A stretch of DNA of 64,000 bases from Rhexocercosporidium sp. MPI-PUGE-AT-0058 (lineage: Eukaryota; Ascomycota; Leotiomycetes; Helotiales), in contig JAGTJL010000014.1 of assembly GCA_020746875.1 (NCBI GenBank), forward strand, positions 1,612,001 to 1,676,000. Reading direction: 5' to 3'. The position numbers and the translations under genes were made by a program. Positions 1 to 10,350 of this stretch are shown here, in pieces (within the stretch, counting starts at the first letter, position 1; each line of letters begins with the position of its first letter). The notes under the pieces are model-generated. The model was given only the letters and a program-made list of their open reading frames with translations. It did not search any database and was not told the DNA's origin.

Positions 1-1184
1 TACCAGATCTGAGTCCACAAGATCCATTTCTGTAAGTCTGGGTGCATCAATTAACAAACCTCCCAAGGATCATGTTCCGCACATCAGATGGTTCCCATCA
101 AAGGATTCCAGCGCTGTTCAGGATCTGACCCTCAGACGTGATTGGGGTACAGGCCAGCAGGTCTATCTTTACTTCACTGTAAAGGATACTGGTCGTGGGC
201 TATCTGAGCAGGAGAAGGACCGTCTCTTCCACAGATTCAGTCAAGCAAGTCCCAAGACACATGTGCGTGCCCCAAGCAATCACCTAGAAGAGGCTCTCGG
301 CTAATCATCCACAGGTTCAATACGGCGGATCGGGCCTAGGTCTTTTCATTTCTCGAGAATTGACCGAGCTGCAAGGTGGTGAGATTGGTGTTGATTCGAA
401 GGAGGGTGCAGGCAGTAAGTGTCTTCCACGTTGACGAACGATTATCCGCTGACCATGAACTAGGCACTTTTGCTTTCTATATCAAAGCTCGCAGATCGGT
501 CGATGTCCCCACCCATCCTTCGAATGGATCCACCCCCAATATTCTCCCTGTTGACACCAATCACTCTTCCCCGAGAGATACTAAAGTCAGACGAAACTAC
601 CACATTCTCTTGGTTGAGGATAATCTCATAAACCAAAAGGTTCTCAGCAAGCAATTGCGAAGCGCTGGATGCATTGTACATGTTGCCAACCATGGCGGAG
701 AGGCTATTGATTTTCTGGCGAAGAGTGCTCTGTGGCATGATTGCAAGAAGTCTGGAATTGGAATGAACCTTTCTCTTATCCTTATGGATCTCGAGGTACG
801 TCTGATGATCTTGGTCCAGGGACGATGCTAACGTTTGTCAATAGATGCCAATCATGGATGGTCTTGCTTGCACTCGGCGGATACGAGATCTCGAGAACGA
901 AGGCAAGATTGATGGCCATGTCCCGATCATTGCTGTCACTGCTAATACTAGGATGGAGCAACTGTAAGTTCTAGTCCCTGCTATGCAGGCCCTTTCCAAA
1001 GCTCACACTGATGTTACTCTAGGGACTTGGCTATTACAGCTGGCATGGCAAGTCACTCACCCTGCTGTCGATCAAAAATAAGTGCTAACAGAACCAGGAC
1101 GACATTGTTGCCAAGCCCTTCCAGATTCCCGAGTTGATGCAGAAGATGGACCGCCTGCTATCCAGCCAGGCTTCATCTCCATGA
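1..1184 (+). CDS. Hybrid histidine kinase, C-terminal part (5' truncated by window)
   Basis: This is the C-terminal end of a two-component hybrid histidine kinase. Readable exons are 2-262, 315-414, 464-795, 845-963, 1023-1047 and 1098-1184. The first exons carry the end of the HATPase_c domain: the D-x-G-x-G box (VKDTGRGL) and the G2 box ([13 protein letters not shown]). A receiver domain follows, with its acidic pair in LLVEDN, the phospho-acceptor Asp in LILMDLEMPIMDG, the conserved Thr/Ala in IIAVTA and the Lys in VAKPF. The stop follows directly after the receiver domain, which is usual for fungal hybrid kinases. The kinase would autophosphorylate on His (outside the window), pass the phosphate to this Asp and signal through an Ypd1-type phosphotransfer protein. 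Intron 5 has a GC donor (GCAAGT). The sensor part is missing, so the HHK class cannot be assigned. Confidence 0.93.
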
Positions 1185-1361
1185 TTTTCACTATCATACC
1201 ATGCATTCAGCGACTACAGTCTGCGAATTTCCTTTCCTTGACCTTACTTTGATGATTTGACATGATACGATACAAACGGCTGGTAGCCGGTGCGAATTTG
1301 CGAAAACTGGCGTTCTCAAAGCGAGCGGGTTCGACTGCCCTAGGAGAATTGGAGTTTATGT

Positions 1362-1384
1362 AGGATGGATGGATGGATGGATGG
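1362..1384. repeat. (GGAT)n microsatellite
   Basis: A short tandem GGAT tetranucleotide run lies about 180 bp downstream of the histidine kinase stop, probably in or just past its 3' UTR. Confidence 0.85.
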
Positions 1385-3158
1385 CATACCCTGATTTTAC
1401 GCGAGCCAGCGAATACTCATATTATTGCCTGTGCCGCTTGCGAGGAGTTACATTTGCACTGGCGTCTTACTGCTATGGCTGTGGAGGGTAGCTCAATGAA
1501 AGTTACTTGCTTGCATTCAGTTCTCCCTTCTCAGTAGTTTTTTACTCTGTCCTTTCCCTTCAACAGCCTGACACTGCACTTTGCGCCATAGCACCTGCGA
1601 ATTTACCTCATTGAAACGAAGAGGCGAGTATTGGCGCAAAGGATCTCAAGAGAGTCGTCACCAGCCAAGCCAAGCCAGAAGATCGCGATCGATGAAGTTA
1701 ACACCAGTGGCGCATCCGCGCCTCTTGGTCTAGATAAATAATCAAGGCTCAACACCGGAACAAGAATCCCTGTGTGTGCAGATGCTAGCAGCGGACATGA
1801 GCTTCCATTGGGCTTAGTGGCCGAAATGAAAGCACCTTTTACCTACCTTCCCAGCTTACTCCGTAGCTTGATGTCTTTACCCGAGAAGCGAGAAGAGACG
1901 AAAGTCTGGTTTTTGGTCTGCACGATACGGCACCAGTCCAGTGGCTTCTGCTTCTATGGTTGAGAAGTCGCTCGTATGTTACCAGAAGCAAGGACAAAGT
2001 AGTGTACCACGTATGCTTCAGATCCTGCTTATTCGTATGTTGCCAGAACAAGCACAATTCCCAAACAGCTGCCTCAGCTGTGCCTCATATCATTCCTTCT
2101 ATCACACACGTGTTGCGCATTAACAGCTGTCAGAGGGACGCGGCGCGCGGTCCGTAGACTTTCACTTGGCAAAAAAACCAACTGCCAAGCTGCTTATCTA
2201 TCTGAAGTTGGTTTCTGCTTCCGCACCAGGAAAACTCTCTTTCAAATACTCAAACTTAACCTAAAGCAGGGTACTGTAGGAAACTCCAAGAGAAAATATC
2301 GAATTCCAAATACCCCTCTCCTGAGTCTATCGTTCCAGAACCCTTGGAGAGTTTCCGCGCCTTGTGCAGACCGGGCTCAATCTCCGGCGCTAGAATCTTC
2401 ATTGGGCATCTAGAGCATCTAGAATACCCTCTTCACTTTTTCCAAGATCCGAAATAAGGGTCGATCGAGGACGAATTCTGTGGTGGCTGAAAGACGTTTT
2501 CTTCCCCTCCCTGTTGGATTTCCTTATCGCGCCGAAAAGGCCGTCAATAGTCCCGCGCGGTGGAACCAAGACCACGACCAAGACCAACTGCAGCTAATAC
2601 AGAACCTTCTTCGAAGTAATTCGAAGATGGATGCGAACTTGAATGCCTCAGTCCTCTACGTTACATGCCCCCCTCGCCCCTCCCCCCTTTCCCCTTGACC
2701 AAAACCAACTCGCGAAGCTCTTTTGACCCTTGCCAGTATTTCTCGCCAATCCACATTTACCCAATTGGCGCGGCCGTATCCATGTAACTCTTGGCTTCAG
2801 GACCCCGAGATGAATTTATGATTGCTTGACACCTCCCCCTTCTTCTTCTTCTTATCGACCTCTTGGTGGAGTGTGGCTGTGTGTGGTGTGAAGTCCATTC
2901 ATTACTACCCGGCCAGAATGTCCCGACTCTTCCAGAAGGACGCCTCTTCTCCTTTCCCCCTCCGCTGAGAGCTTCGAAGACCCCAGAGAGAGAGAGAGAG
3001 AGCTCTTCCTCCCCGAACGTCACTGAACAGTATACAATTGCGTCAGCGACTCGAGCGATCTCCTTTCTTTAAGTATATGTCTCTGTCGGATTGAAACTCC
3101 TCGCATGTTTGGACACGAATAACTGACCCGCGTGCCTGCTTGTTCGCTCCCTCCATCC
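1385..3158. other. Intergenic region / upstream region of the CAP10 gene
   Basis: No convincing gene is visible here. The small reading frames (60-120 codons on both strands) lack recognisable domains or splice-linked continuation. The right half presumably holds the promoter and 5' UTR of the glycosyltransferase gene. It contains pyrimidine-rich tracts and an (AG)9 run at 2985-3002. Confidence 0.6.
2985..3002. repeat. (AG)9 dinucleotide repeat
   Basis: A perfect AG repeat lies about 160 bp upstream of the CAP10-family start codon, within its likely promoter or 5' UTR. Confidence 0.9.
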
Positions 3159-4649
3159 ATGAAATTCATACCGACGCCAGCCTGGGAAAGGAAATCATTC
3201 ATCCCAGCCTTCATGAGGGGATTCCCAACCCAGACCCAGAAGTGGGAGCACCTCCCGCCCGCAGTGGCCTGGGACGAGAAGAAGGAGATGCTCATTCGCA
3301 GCACGGCATTCTCGCTCTCCATAATACGGCGCCGGCGATTCCCCCTCATAATCTTCGCGACTCTGCTCCTCACAGCAATCTTCTATAACGATCGGTACCA
3401 GCCATTCGCGCCGCCGCCGAGGAACGCGCATCCGAAGGGGAAGGGCAGTTTCGATGGGACGTGGAACTATACGCGCGATGCGAGGAATCTCATGCTGAGC
3501 GAAAGCCAGTGCTTGCTGGCTTTCCCGGACCTGTATCATGAGATTGATAGGGCAGTTGAGGATAGGAGGAGCAATCATGTTACGCTGAAGGAGACTGATG
3601 AGATGCCCGTTGACGATGGGTATATACGGGCCATGATTTACGATCAGCAGGTACATTCCCCTTTCCATTCCACACGCCCGGATAGTTCCCTCTCGGGAGG
3701 TTGAGTCTATGGGGAAGTAGCTAATGAATTGCAGTTATACATGATCAACGCCACAGACGGCATCAATTCCCGCGGGGAAGCCTCCCTCCAAGCCCTCCAC
3801 CGCGCAATCCTCACATCCCCCGAACCCCTCCCCAATATCGAATTCACCATGATGGTGGACGACACGGCCGAATCCGCGAACCCACGTTGGACATACTCGC
3901 GTCAGAAATCCATGACCAGTCTCTGGCTCATGCCGGATTTCGGATATTGGTCATGGCCGGAACCGAAGATTGGCGCGTACAGCGAGGTGCAGATGAAGGC
4001 CGAGCAGATGGACGCCAAAGTGCCGTGGATGCGCAAGATTGACAAGCTGATCTGGCGTGGCGCGAGTCTGGATCTGCTGGTGCGAGAACAGCTCGTGAAT
4101 GCCTCGAGAGGCAAGAGTTGGGCGGATGTTAAGATGATTGTTTGGAGTGACGATGCGAAGGGGAAAACACATGATGCTGTCAGCATGGACGAGCATTGCA
4201 TGTACAAATTCGTCGCGCACACCGAAGGAGTATCCTACTCCGCTCGGCTACAGAATCTGCAGAATTGCAAGAGTGTGATAGTCGCACACAAGCTGTCATG
4301 GTTACAGCATCACCACCATCTCATGGTCTCCTCAGGCCCGAACCAGAATTTCGTGGAAGTCGCAAAGGACTTTTCGGACTTGGAGAAGGTTATGGAGGGG
4401 TTACTAAGTGGCGAGGGGAAGAATCTAAAGGCGGAGAGGATCGCGGAGAATAATGTTAGGACCTTTAGAGAGAGGTATTTGACGCCTGCTGCCGAGGCGT
4501 GTTATTGGAGACAGCTGATTAGGGGCTGGGCTACTGTGAGCTTTGAGCCGCAGTTTTATAAAGAGAGTACGGGTGAGAAGACGCAGTGGAGGGGCCTCCC
4601 CATTGAGAGTTATCTGCTGATGAGGAAGATGGAGTGGAATTATCATTAG
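3159..4649 (+). CDS. CAP10-family glycosyltransferase (type II membrane protein)
   Basis: Two exons, 3159-3650 and 3735-4649, are joined in phase 0 and give 468 residues. The GT...AG intron runs from 3651 to 3734. The N-terminus is cytosolic and basic, followed by one hydrophobic segment (RRRRFPLIIFATLLLTAIFY, about residues 57-76) that acts as a signal anchor, as expected for a Golgi type II enzyme. The lumenal part matches the CAP10 / LPS-modifying glycosyltransferase family (PF05686): WRGASLDLLVREQL, the KYKF-like MYKFVAHTEGVSYSARL block, and the HLMVSSGPNQNFVEV segment. In the family, CAP10 is linked to capsule xylosylation in Cryptococcus, and related enzymes transfer xylose or glucose. 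The donor and acceptor here are unknown. The upstream in-frame GTG at 3132 is not a usable start, so the ATG at 3159 was chosen. It is convergent with the monooxygenase gene (338 bp between stops). Confidence 0.9.
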
Positions 4650-4987
4650 GCTGTGGATGGGGATCGGGCAATATGTAGATAATCTTTAATGAAGAATCGG
4701 AATGTACATGACAGATACCAGATACCATTACGAAGAAAGAATCCCCAAGAGTTACATTCTGTTTTGGTTTGGTGTTTACTTTGAGGGGAAAGGGCGCACT
4801 CACATTGGGCTGCTGTATTTACCTCTTTAAGCGAAGGGGTCAGCCATAAACGAGACGCACCACTTATCATCTCATGTACGTAATGCTACCGGTGTCCACG
4901 AAGACAAATGATACACCTAGCCAAATCCAACTCCCACAGGACTACAGGACTTTTCAATCAATCAATTTGTATTGCATATCAGTACAG

Positions 4988-6601
4988 TCAGGCGAGCGTC
5001 AACGGACCATCCAGCTCTTCAGTATAGCCAATGAAAGCGATGTACGCATCCGGTCTCACCAGAACGAACCCAGGCCTATCAAATCCGTACTCCCGATGCA
5101 AATTCCCGTCCACATCAACAAAGCCCTTCCCACTCTTCTCGGCCCCATCCAAAATCCTATGAGCCGTCACTCTATCATTCCCATCAACGAGCTTCTGTTC
5201 AGCATCACCCAACTCATTCATCCCAACAGCATTCGCACCAACCCCCGAAAACAAAAACAGATGATACCCAGGCCCTTTCAACAATCCAATTAACGTCGTC
5301 TCTTCATTACGCCCAGGACCGAGCAACTTCCCATCCGCAGCCCTATTCCCACCCCTCAGTTTCCCCTCCCAGCCCCTCGAACTCCCCACAACAGGACTCC
5401 CCAAATACCTAATCCCCAACTGCGAAAGAAACCTCATCCTCACCCTCCTCCTCTGCCTATCCCCCAGAATCCATGGCACAACCCACGGGACAAACCAATT
5501 CCTCGCCCACAACAACACCGGATTCGTCGTAGCCATGATCTCAAAAACCCGATCCGTCCCTCTCAAGATCGCAAGCCCGACTTTATGCCTCTCAAGATGA
5601 TAGCTATCCAACAACGAATCCTCACTCTCTCCACGCAACACGCTCGCGAGTTTCCACCCCAGATTAACAGAATCCTGAATCCCGGTATTCATACCCTGCC
5701 CTCCAACCGGACTATGGATATGCGCCGCATCCCCCGCAACAAACAACCTCCCCTCACTATACCTCGACGCAATGCGATGATGCAGCTTAAACCTCGTCAT
5801 CCACACCGAGTCGCTGATCTCCACCTCCCCAGGAACATGCTGCTTAAGCGCACTTCTGAAATCCTCCATCGTCGGCTCCGTTTTCGTATCCTTCTCAAAC
5901 GGCCTCGAGCACACGAGGCGGAAAATCCCTTCTGTTTTCGAGAGCGGCAAGGCGGCGAGGAGTCCGTAGTGCCCGATGAAGATGTGCAGGTTGGGGTTAC
6001 GTTCCCATTTCAGCTTGACGTCGGCGAGGATGAAATCTTGGGGGTAGACTCCTCCTTCGAAGGTTAGACCTGCTGATTTGCGCACGATGCTGTGCGCGCC
6101 GTCGCAGCCTACGACATATTTTGCTCGTACAGTCTCATTCGTTCCATCAGCGCGCTTTAACCGCACGTCAACACCCTCCTCATCCTGCTCAACTTTCATA
6201 GCTTCAACACCCCACTCCACACCCCCTCCATAGGCCCCCAACGCCTCATCCAAAACCCCCTCCGTAACTGCCTGGCTCACAAACAGCGGTCCGGGGTACA
6301 CCGTATCGCTAAACGGCGTATCACCCAACTCGATCTCGAAGATCGGTTTCTTGTTCGAGAAGAGCTTCACGGATACGTTGAATGTCCCGCGGGAGGTGAG
6401 TTGAGGGACGATATTTGGATGGCGGCTTAGAAGCTCGAGACTGCGTGCGTGGAGGGCGAAGGCCCGGCTGTAAGGGGAGCGAGAAGGGAGGATGTCGATT
6501 ATGCGGAAGGGGATTTTCTGGAGGGAGAGTTCGAGGGCGAGGGTTAGGCCCGTGGGACCGCCGCCGATTATGAGGACGTCTGTGTCGTAGTTTCTTGTCA
6601 T
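4988..6601 (-). CDS. Class A FAD-dependent aromatic monooxygenase
   Basis: A single exon encodes 537 residues from ATG at 6601. The open frame upstream of it only reaches a TTG, so that extension is ignored. The N-terminal Rossmann dinucleotide motif GGGPTG (residues 13-18) binds the FAD ADP moiety. The DG motif (VVGCDGAHSIVRKSAGL) contacts FAD and NAD(P)H, and the GD motif (GDAAHIHSPVGGQGMNTGIQ, starting near residue 290) binds the FAD ribityl chain. Together these define the PHBH/phenol-hydroxylase fold (FAD_binding_3, PF01494). The C-terminal 140 residues resemble the degenerate thioredoxin-like tail of this class and end in RPDAYIAFIGY. The enzyme should hydroxylate an aromatic or polyketide substrate using O2 and NAD(P)H in the cytosol. 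The neighbouring tannase on the same strand suggests phenolic degradation, which is inference only. Confidence 0.9.
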   Translation of the reverse strand: MTRNYDTDVLIIGGGPTGLTLALELSLQKIPFRIIDILPSRSPYSRAFALHARSLELLSRHPNIVPQLTSRGTFNVSVKLFSNKKPIFEIELGDTPFSDTVYPGPLFVSQAVTEGVLDEALGAYGGGVEWGVEAMKVEQDEEGVDVRLKRADGTNETVRAKYVVGCDGAHSIVRKSAGLTFEGGVYPQDFILADVKLKWERNPNLHIFIGHYGLLAALPLSKTEGIFRLVCSRPFEKDTKTEPTMEDFRSALKQHVPGEVEISDSVWMTRFKLHHRIASRYSEGRLFVAGDAAHIHSPVGGQGMNTGIQDSVNLGWKLASVLRGESEDSLLDSYHLERHKVGLAILRGTDRVFEIMATTNPVLLWARNWFVPWVVPWILGDRQRRRVRMRFLSQLGIRYLGSPVVGSSRGWEGKLRGGNRAADGKLLGPGRNEETTLIGLLKGPGYHLFLFSGVGANAVGMNELGDAEQKLVDGNDRVTAHRILDGAEKSGKGFVDVDGNLHREYGFDRPGFVLVRPDAYIAFIGYTEELDGPLTLA

Positions 6602-7354
6602 GATTGCGCTCTTGGATTGGAAGCCTTTGCGGCTCCAGGTCCTGGATGAGATGAGCAGCTCAGGTGCGCGATGTCGTTTAAGTACGAGTACTTGTTCTGG
6701 CAAACCTTCTCCAGTGTCATCTACCCAGGTCCTAGTACATAACTTCTCAAGGACATCCCAGGCTAGAAGAGATTGTTAGACAATAAGATTGTATCATGGA
6801 AACAGAAATCGATGTACAAACCCCATTTGCCAGCTGAGGGATATGGTAGCTTATGATGTGATGTGATGTGAGGAGCGGATGTCAGACCTGGCCAGATACC
6901 CGTTCTCGTTAGTCAAATCTCGCTTAGCTTTGTTGGTGGCGGTGGTGCATCACGAGCACCTGAATGTGGAATCATTGGACGCCCGCTTCCGAGATGGTCC
7001 AATCAGAAAATTGGTAGCATTGTTTTTTCTGCAAGGGATGGGAAGTGCTTTGTGGCTTGAATGGCTTCGAGTGCGATTTTTGTCGAATGTGAATGTGACA
7101 GGTCTTTTCTTTGCAAATGATTGGCCTATTGAAGTATTAGTGGTGGTGCGGAGAAAAGTGAAGCTTTCCGAAGAAATACGTAAATATAGAATAATCTTTC
7201 GAGATCCACGATCGACTTCCCACCGACAGCAGCCTGTAAAAGGGACAAGAAGATATAAAGAACGAATATAGGCAAGAAGTGCCTTTTGAGGGCGTATCCT
7301 AAGGCGGATCTAGATTTTCTCTCTCTGTCGTCCCCAACAACAGAAATTCAAAGT
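6602..7354. other. Intergenic region upstream of the monooxygenase
   Basis: No supported gene. An open frame on the plus strand (6879-7271) has no recognisable domain and lies in the likely promoter of the monooxygenase and the 3' flank of the tannase gene. Confidence 0.55.
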
Positions 7355-9109
7355 TTATTTACAAGTATAGGACTCGGCAACATCTGTATCACCTCCCAAA
7401 AACACTAACTTCGAAGGCCATTTACACAATTCAACAACCCTCTCCTTCTCCGCACCAACAGTCTTAGCTTTTAAATGATCTGGCACGACTTTCTTCTCGA
7501 CCCAATCCACAAGCGAGTCCATCGCATCACCAGGAAACCAACCCTTCCCACCAGAACAGTGCAGAACTCCCGGCGCGGCAAACAGTCGGTAGTAATCATC
7601 GATATCTGGATCTTGTTCTTTGACTCGCTCCCAGTATTCGACAGTATTGTTCAGCGACAGGAGCTGATCCTCAAGACCATGCCAAGACAGCAATTTTCCT
7701 CCGGACTCTTTGAAGTCAGTGAGGTCTGCATCTGATGTCCCGATAATGGAGCTGTACTGGTTGATCGACTTGCGGAACAAGGTATCGTATTGCCGCCGCG
7801 TGACGGTCTTAAAATCGAAAGTTTCGTCTTTGGCGAGATAGTACTTTACCCACTCAATTGATACTGCGAGAGGGTTGCCAACGCAAGTGGTTGAGCTGTT
7901 ATTTCCGGAAGAGGTGCAGACCGTGTCAGCTACACCTAGAAGAGGCGCTCCTCGGTTAGGACCATACCAGAGCGGCCGTCCGTTACGAAGTCTGCCATCC
8001 TCTGTGCGAACGCTCGACCAAGCTGCACTGGCAATAGTTGCACCTTCGACGGAGAGGACTCCAGCTTTCCCAGTAGAGCTACAGTTGAATGGCTGGCCAA
8101 TGACAGTCATAGGATCAAAATAACAGCTTGATGGATCCAGGATGAATCCATCTTTCACACCATCCAGCTCATCGCAGGCGGATATTGCAGCTGCAGAAAA
8201 TGCGTCAATCTCACACATCGGCGGATAGATATCTGATCAAAATCAGCAAAAACTCCTCTACCACTCTACACTTCAAAATCTCACTCTTCTGAGTCATCAC
8301 AACCTGTGGATGAAGTAGGCCAAGCATAAGCCTATCCCAATTGATCCCGGGAGCAGTTGCCAGAATCCCATCATACAGCTCGGGATACCTCTGAGCAATC
8401 ATATACCCCTGTCTCCCACCAGTCGAGCACCCATTGTAATAAGAAAACTTGGGCCGTTCCCCATAAAAAGCGGCCATTGCTGCTTTCCCGAGAGTAGCAG
8501 CATCTTCCAGAGCAATGGACGCGAAATCGTTGAGAAGAACCCAATCAACGTTACCAGGACTCTTCAAACCCCATGTGTTCGATTCGGAAAGAACGTGGCC
8601 ACCATCGGTCATTACTGCTGCATAGCCTTTGGAAGCTGGCCAGGGAAGAGCGAAGTAGTAGCCTGTCATCCAGCCTCCACCTCCGATGCCCATCATGCGG
8701 CCGTTCCACTTCAAAGGAAGCCAGATGCTGGTGGTGATTGTGTCATTCTGTCCCGGGTGAGTGTACGTGATATTGGCTATAAATCTTGGTCAGATTATCG
8801 AGACCCGAATTGATGATAATCGGAGTGCATCAACTTACCTTCACAGACATTGAGTCCGATCACCGCTGCTGGGTAGTGATTCAACGCTGGTGCTGATGCC
8901 GGAGAACTGAAGTTTGAGATGAGTGAAGTTGATATGTCAAGAATCTTACTCCCTTGAAGACTGACATCTGAAAATGTCGCGGGCGTGCAAGAGGGTGTTG
9001 AATTGACTGCATTCGCTGAGCTTGGTAGAAAGCCAATCAAGGCAGTCAAGAAGTTCTTTCCAAGCATGACTTGAACGAAAATCTCAGAATGACTGCTCAA
9101 GAACTGCAT
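7355..9109 (-). CDS. Tannase / feruloyl esterase family protein (secreted)
   Basis: Three exons on the minus strand (9109-8839, 8776-8285, 8232-7355) give 546 residues; the introns are 62 and 52 bp. The alternative start at Met15 (9067) gives a cleaner signal peptide (MLGKNFLTALIGFLPSSANA). The tannase-family (PF07519) serine esterase motif is present as GCSTGGRQG. The charge-relay Asp is in GLEDQLLS and the His in GVLHCSGG, the two being preceded and followed by Cys as in the CS-D-HC arrangement of fungal feruloyl esterase B and tannases. The family hydrolyses gallate, ferulate or related hydroxycinnamoyl esters, acting outside the cell on plant phenolics. Calcium-site residues were not checked. 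It lies 753 bp from the FAD monooxygenase start, on the same strand. Confidence 0.92.
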
Positions 9110-10350
9110 GTTGCCAAAGTCTCAAAGTAATCTTATGTACCTATTCTCCCGACGCCATGCCCATTAACGGTGGGATCGTTTCCGTGAGCTCGTTTCAAAG
9201 ATTCCCTTTCCTGCGTGTCTATATTAATTCATCATTTAGCCAATACGTCCGATTTGATTGAAAGGTGTTAAGGCATATCTTAGCTTCGTTATTGAAGAGG
9301 GGTGGGCTGACCTCGCTCCCGGATGTAGCTTTGGTGCTCCGTCAGCTCGAGATTATCCTCGGATGTACAGTAAATACCGTAGTCGAGGCGTTCAATCATA
9401 GAGAGCTGTTCGTGTATAAACTTCTCATAATCTCTCCGTGCCGTAATAATGTATCTTTGGTTCCTAGTGTATTCATGTTTCTTAACCTGCCGCTAGCAGC
9501 CAAAGTCAGGCCCGACGTCCCGCAAGGGAATTGATCTATCTTGTAGGCAGATGACGACCTGGCTGGCCTCATTGCATATAAAAGCAAACAATAGAGCAAT
9601 GTCAACTATGAGAAGCAAGCCACATTTGTATCTAATGTAGGTCCAACTTCCATTCCCCAGAATCAGCAAAGTACAGCCTGCCCTGAGTCGGTGGTACCAA
9701 TTTTGCGGCCTGGATTTTCAACGAGGTCAAGCTCCTTTTTCATTCCTAAAATACGTGTTTGCGTCCACTCCCTTCTATATCACATAGGCGCAAGAAGCTC
9801 TGGTCAGTACTTCCTAGGCGCATGATTGTAATCGTATGAATGAACAAGTGCAACATGATGAACAATAGCACCCAGAACAACAGCACATAGAATATCTAAT
9901 GCGAGGATCCACACATATCGAATTTCTTAGGGGGTGGAAGGTTATTTAATAATTCAATTCTAATAGCATCGTGTCTGCCTTCAATGGCAGTGTCAGGAGC
10001 GGCTACAATGGGGCTATCGAACCCTGCGCCTTCATCTCGTCAGTCTTTAATTCTTGTCTTTAATTCTTGCTTGAGTAGATTTTTTCTCTCTTGTTGATTA
10101 GGTACTGACCACCAAAGCTATTCTATGGGATGGTGGCTTAGCTGCGCAAAGGATTCACTACTGTTTACAAAACATATGAAGTACGATATCACCTGACTCT
10201 ATGTTCCAGACGCCGAATTCATATGTGCAAGCTACATGCATCTAACCCCCCCACTCACTCCAAAAGACAGACCCATGAGGCCGAGAAAGCACAAGACAAA
10301 ACATAAATATCCCAACTCCAATTTGGAAGTGGCCCACCAGCAAGCAGCAT
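9110..10350. other. Intergenic region between tannase and FGAM synthase genes
   Basis: This holds the promoter side of the tannase gene and the 3' flank of the FGAM synthase gene. No coding sequence, RNA gene or repeat is convincing here. Confidence 0.55.

Noticed and set aside
1320..1345. A tRNA T-arm-like string (GGGTTCGACTGCCC) downstream of the histidine kinase
   Set aside because: No D arm, anticodon arm or matching stems around it.
3132..3158. N-terminal extension of the CAP10 protein from GTG 3132
   Set aside because: Nuclear genes of ascomycetes start at ATG. The first in-frame ATG is 3159, and the TM anchor position fits it.
5585..6067. 160-codon antisense frame in the monooxygenase gene
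   Set aside because: A shadow of a GC-biased coding region.
6879..7271. 130-codon plus-strand frame in the monooxygenase upstream region
   Set aside because: No recognisable domain; probable promoter sequence.
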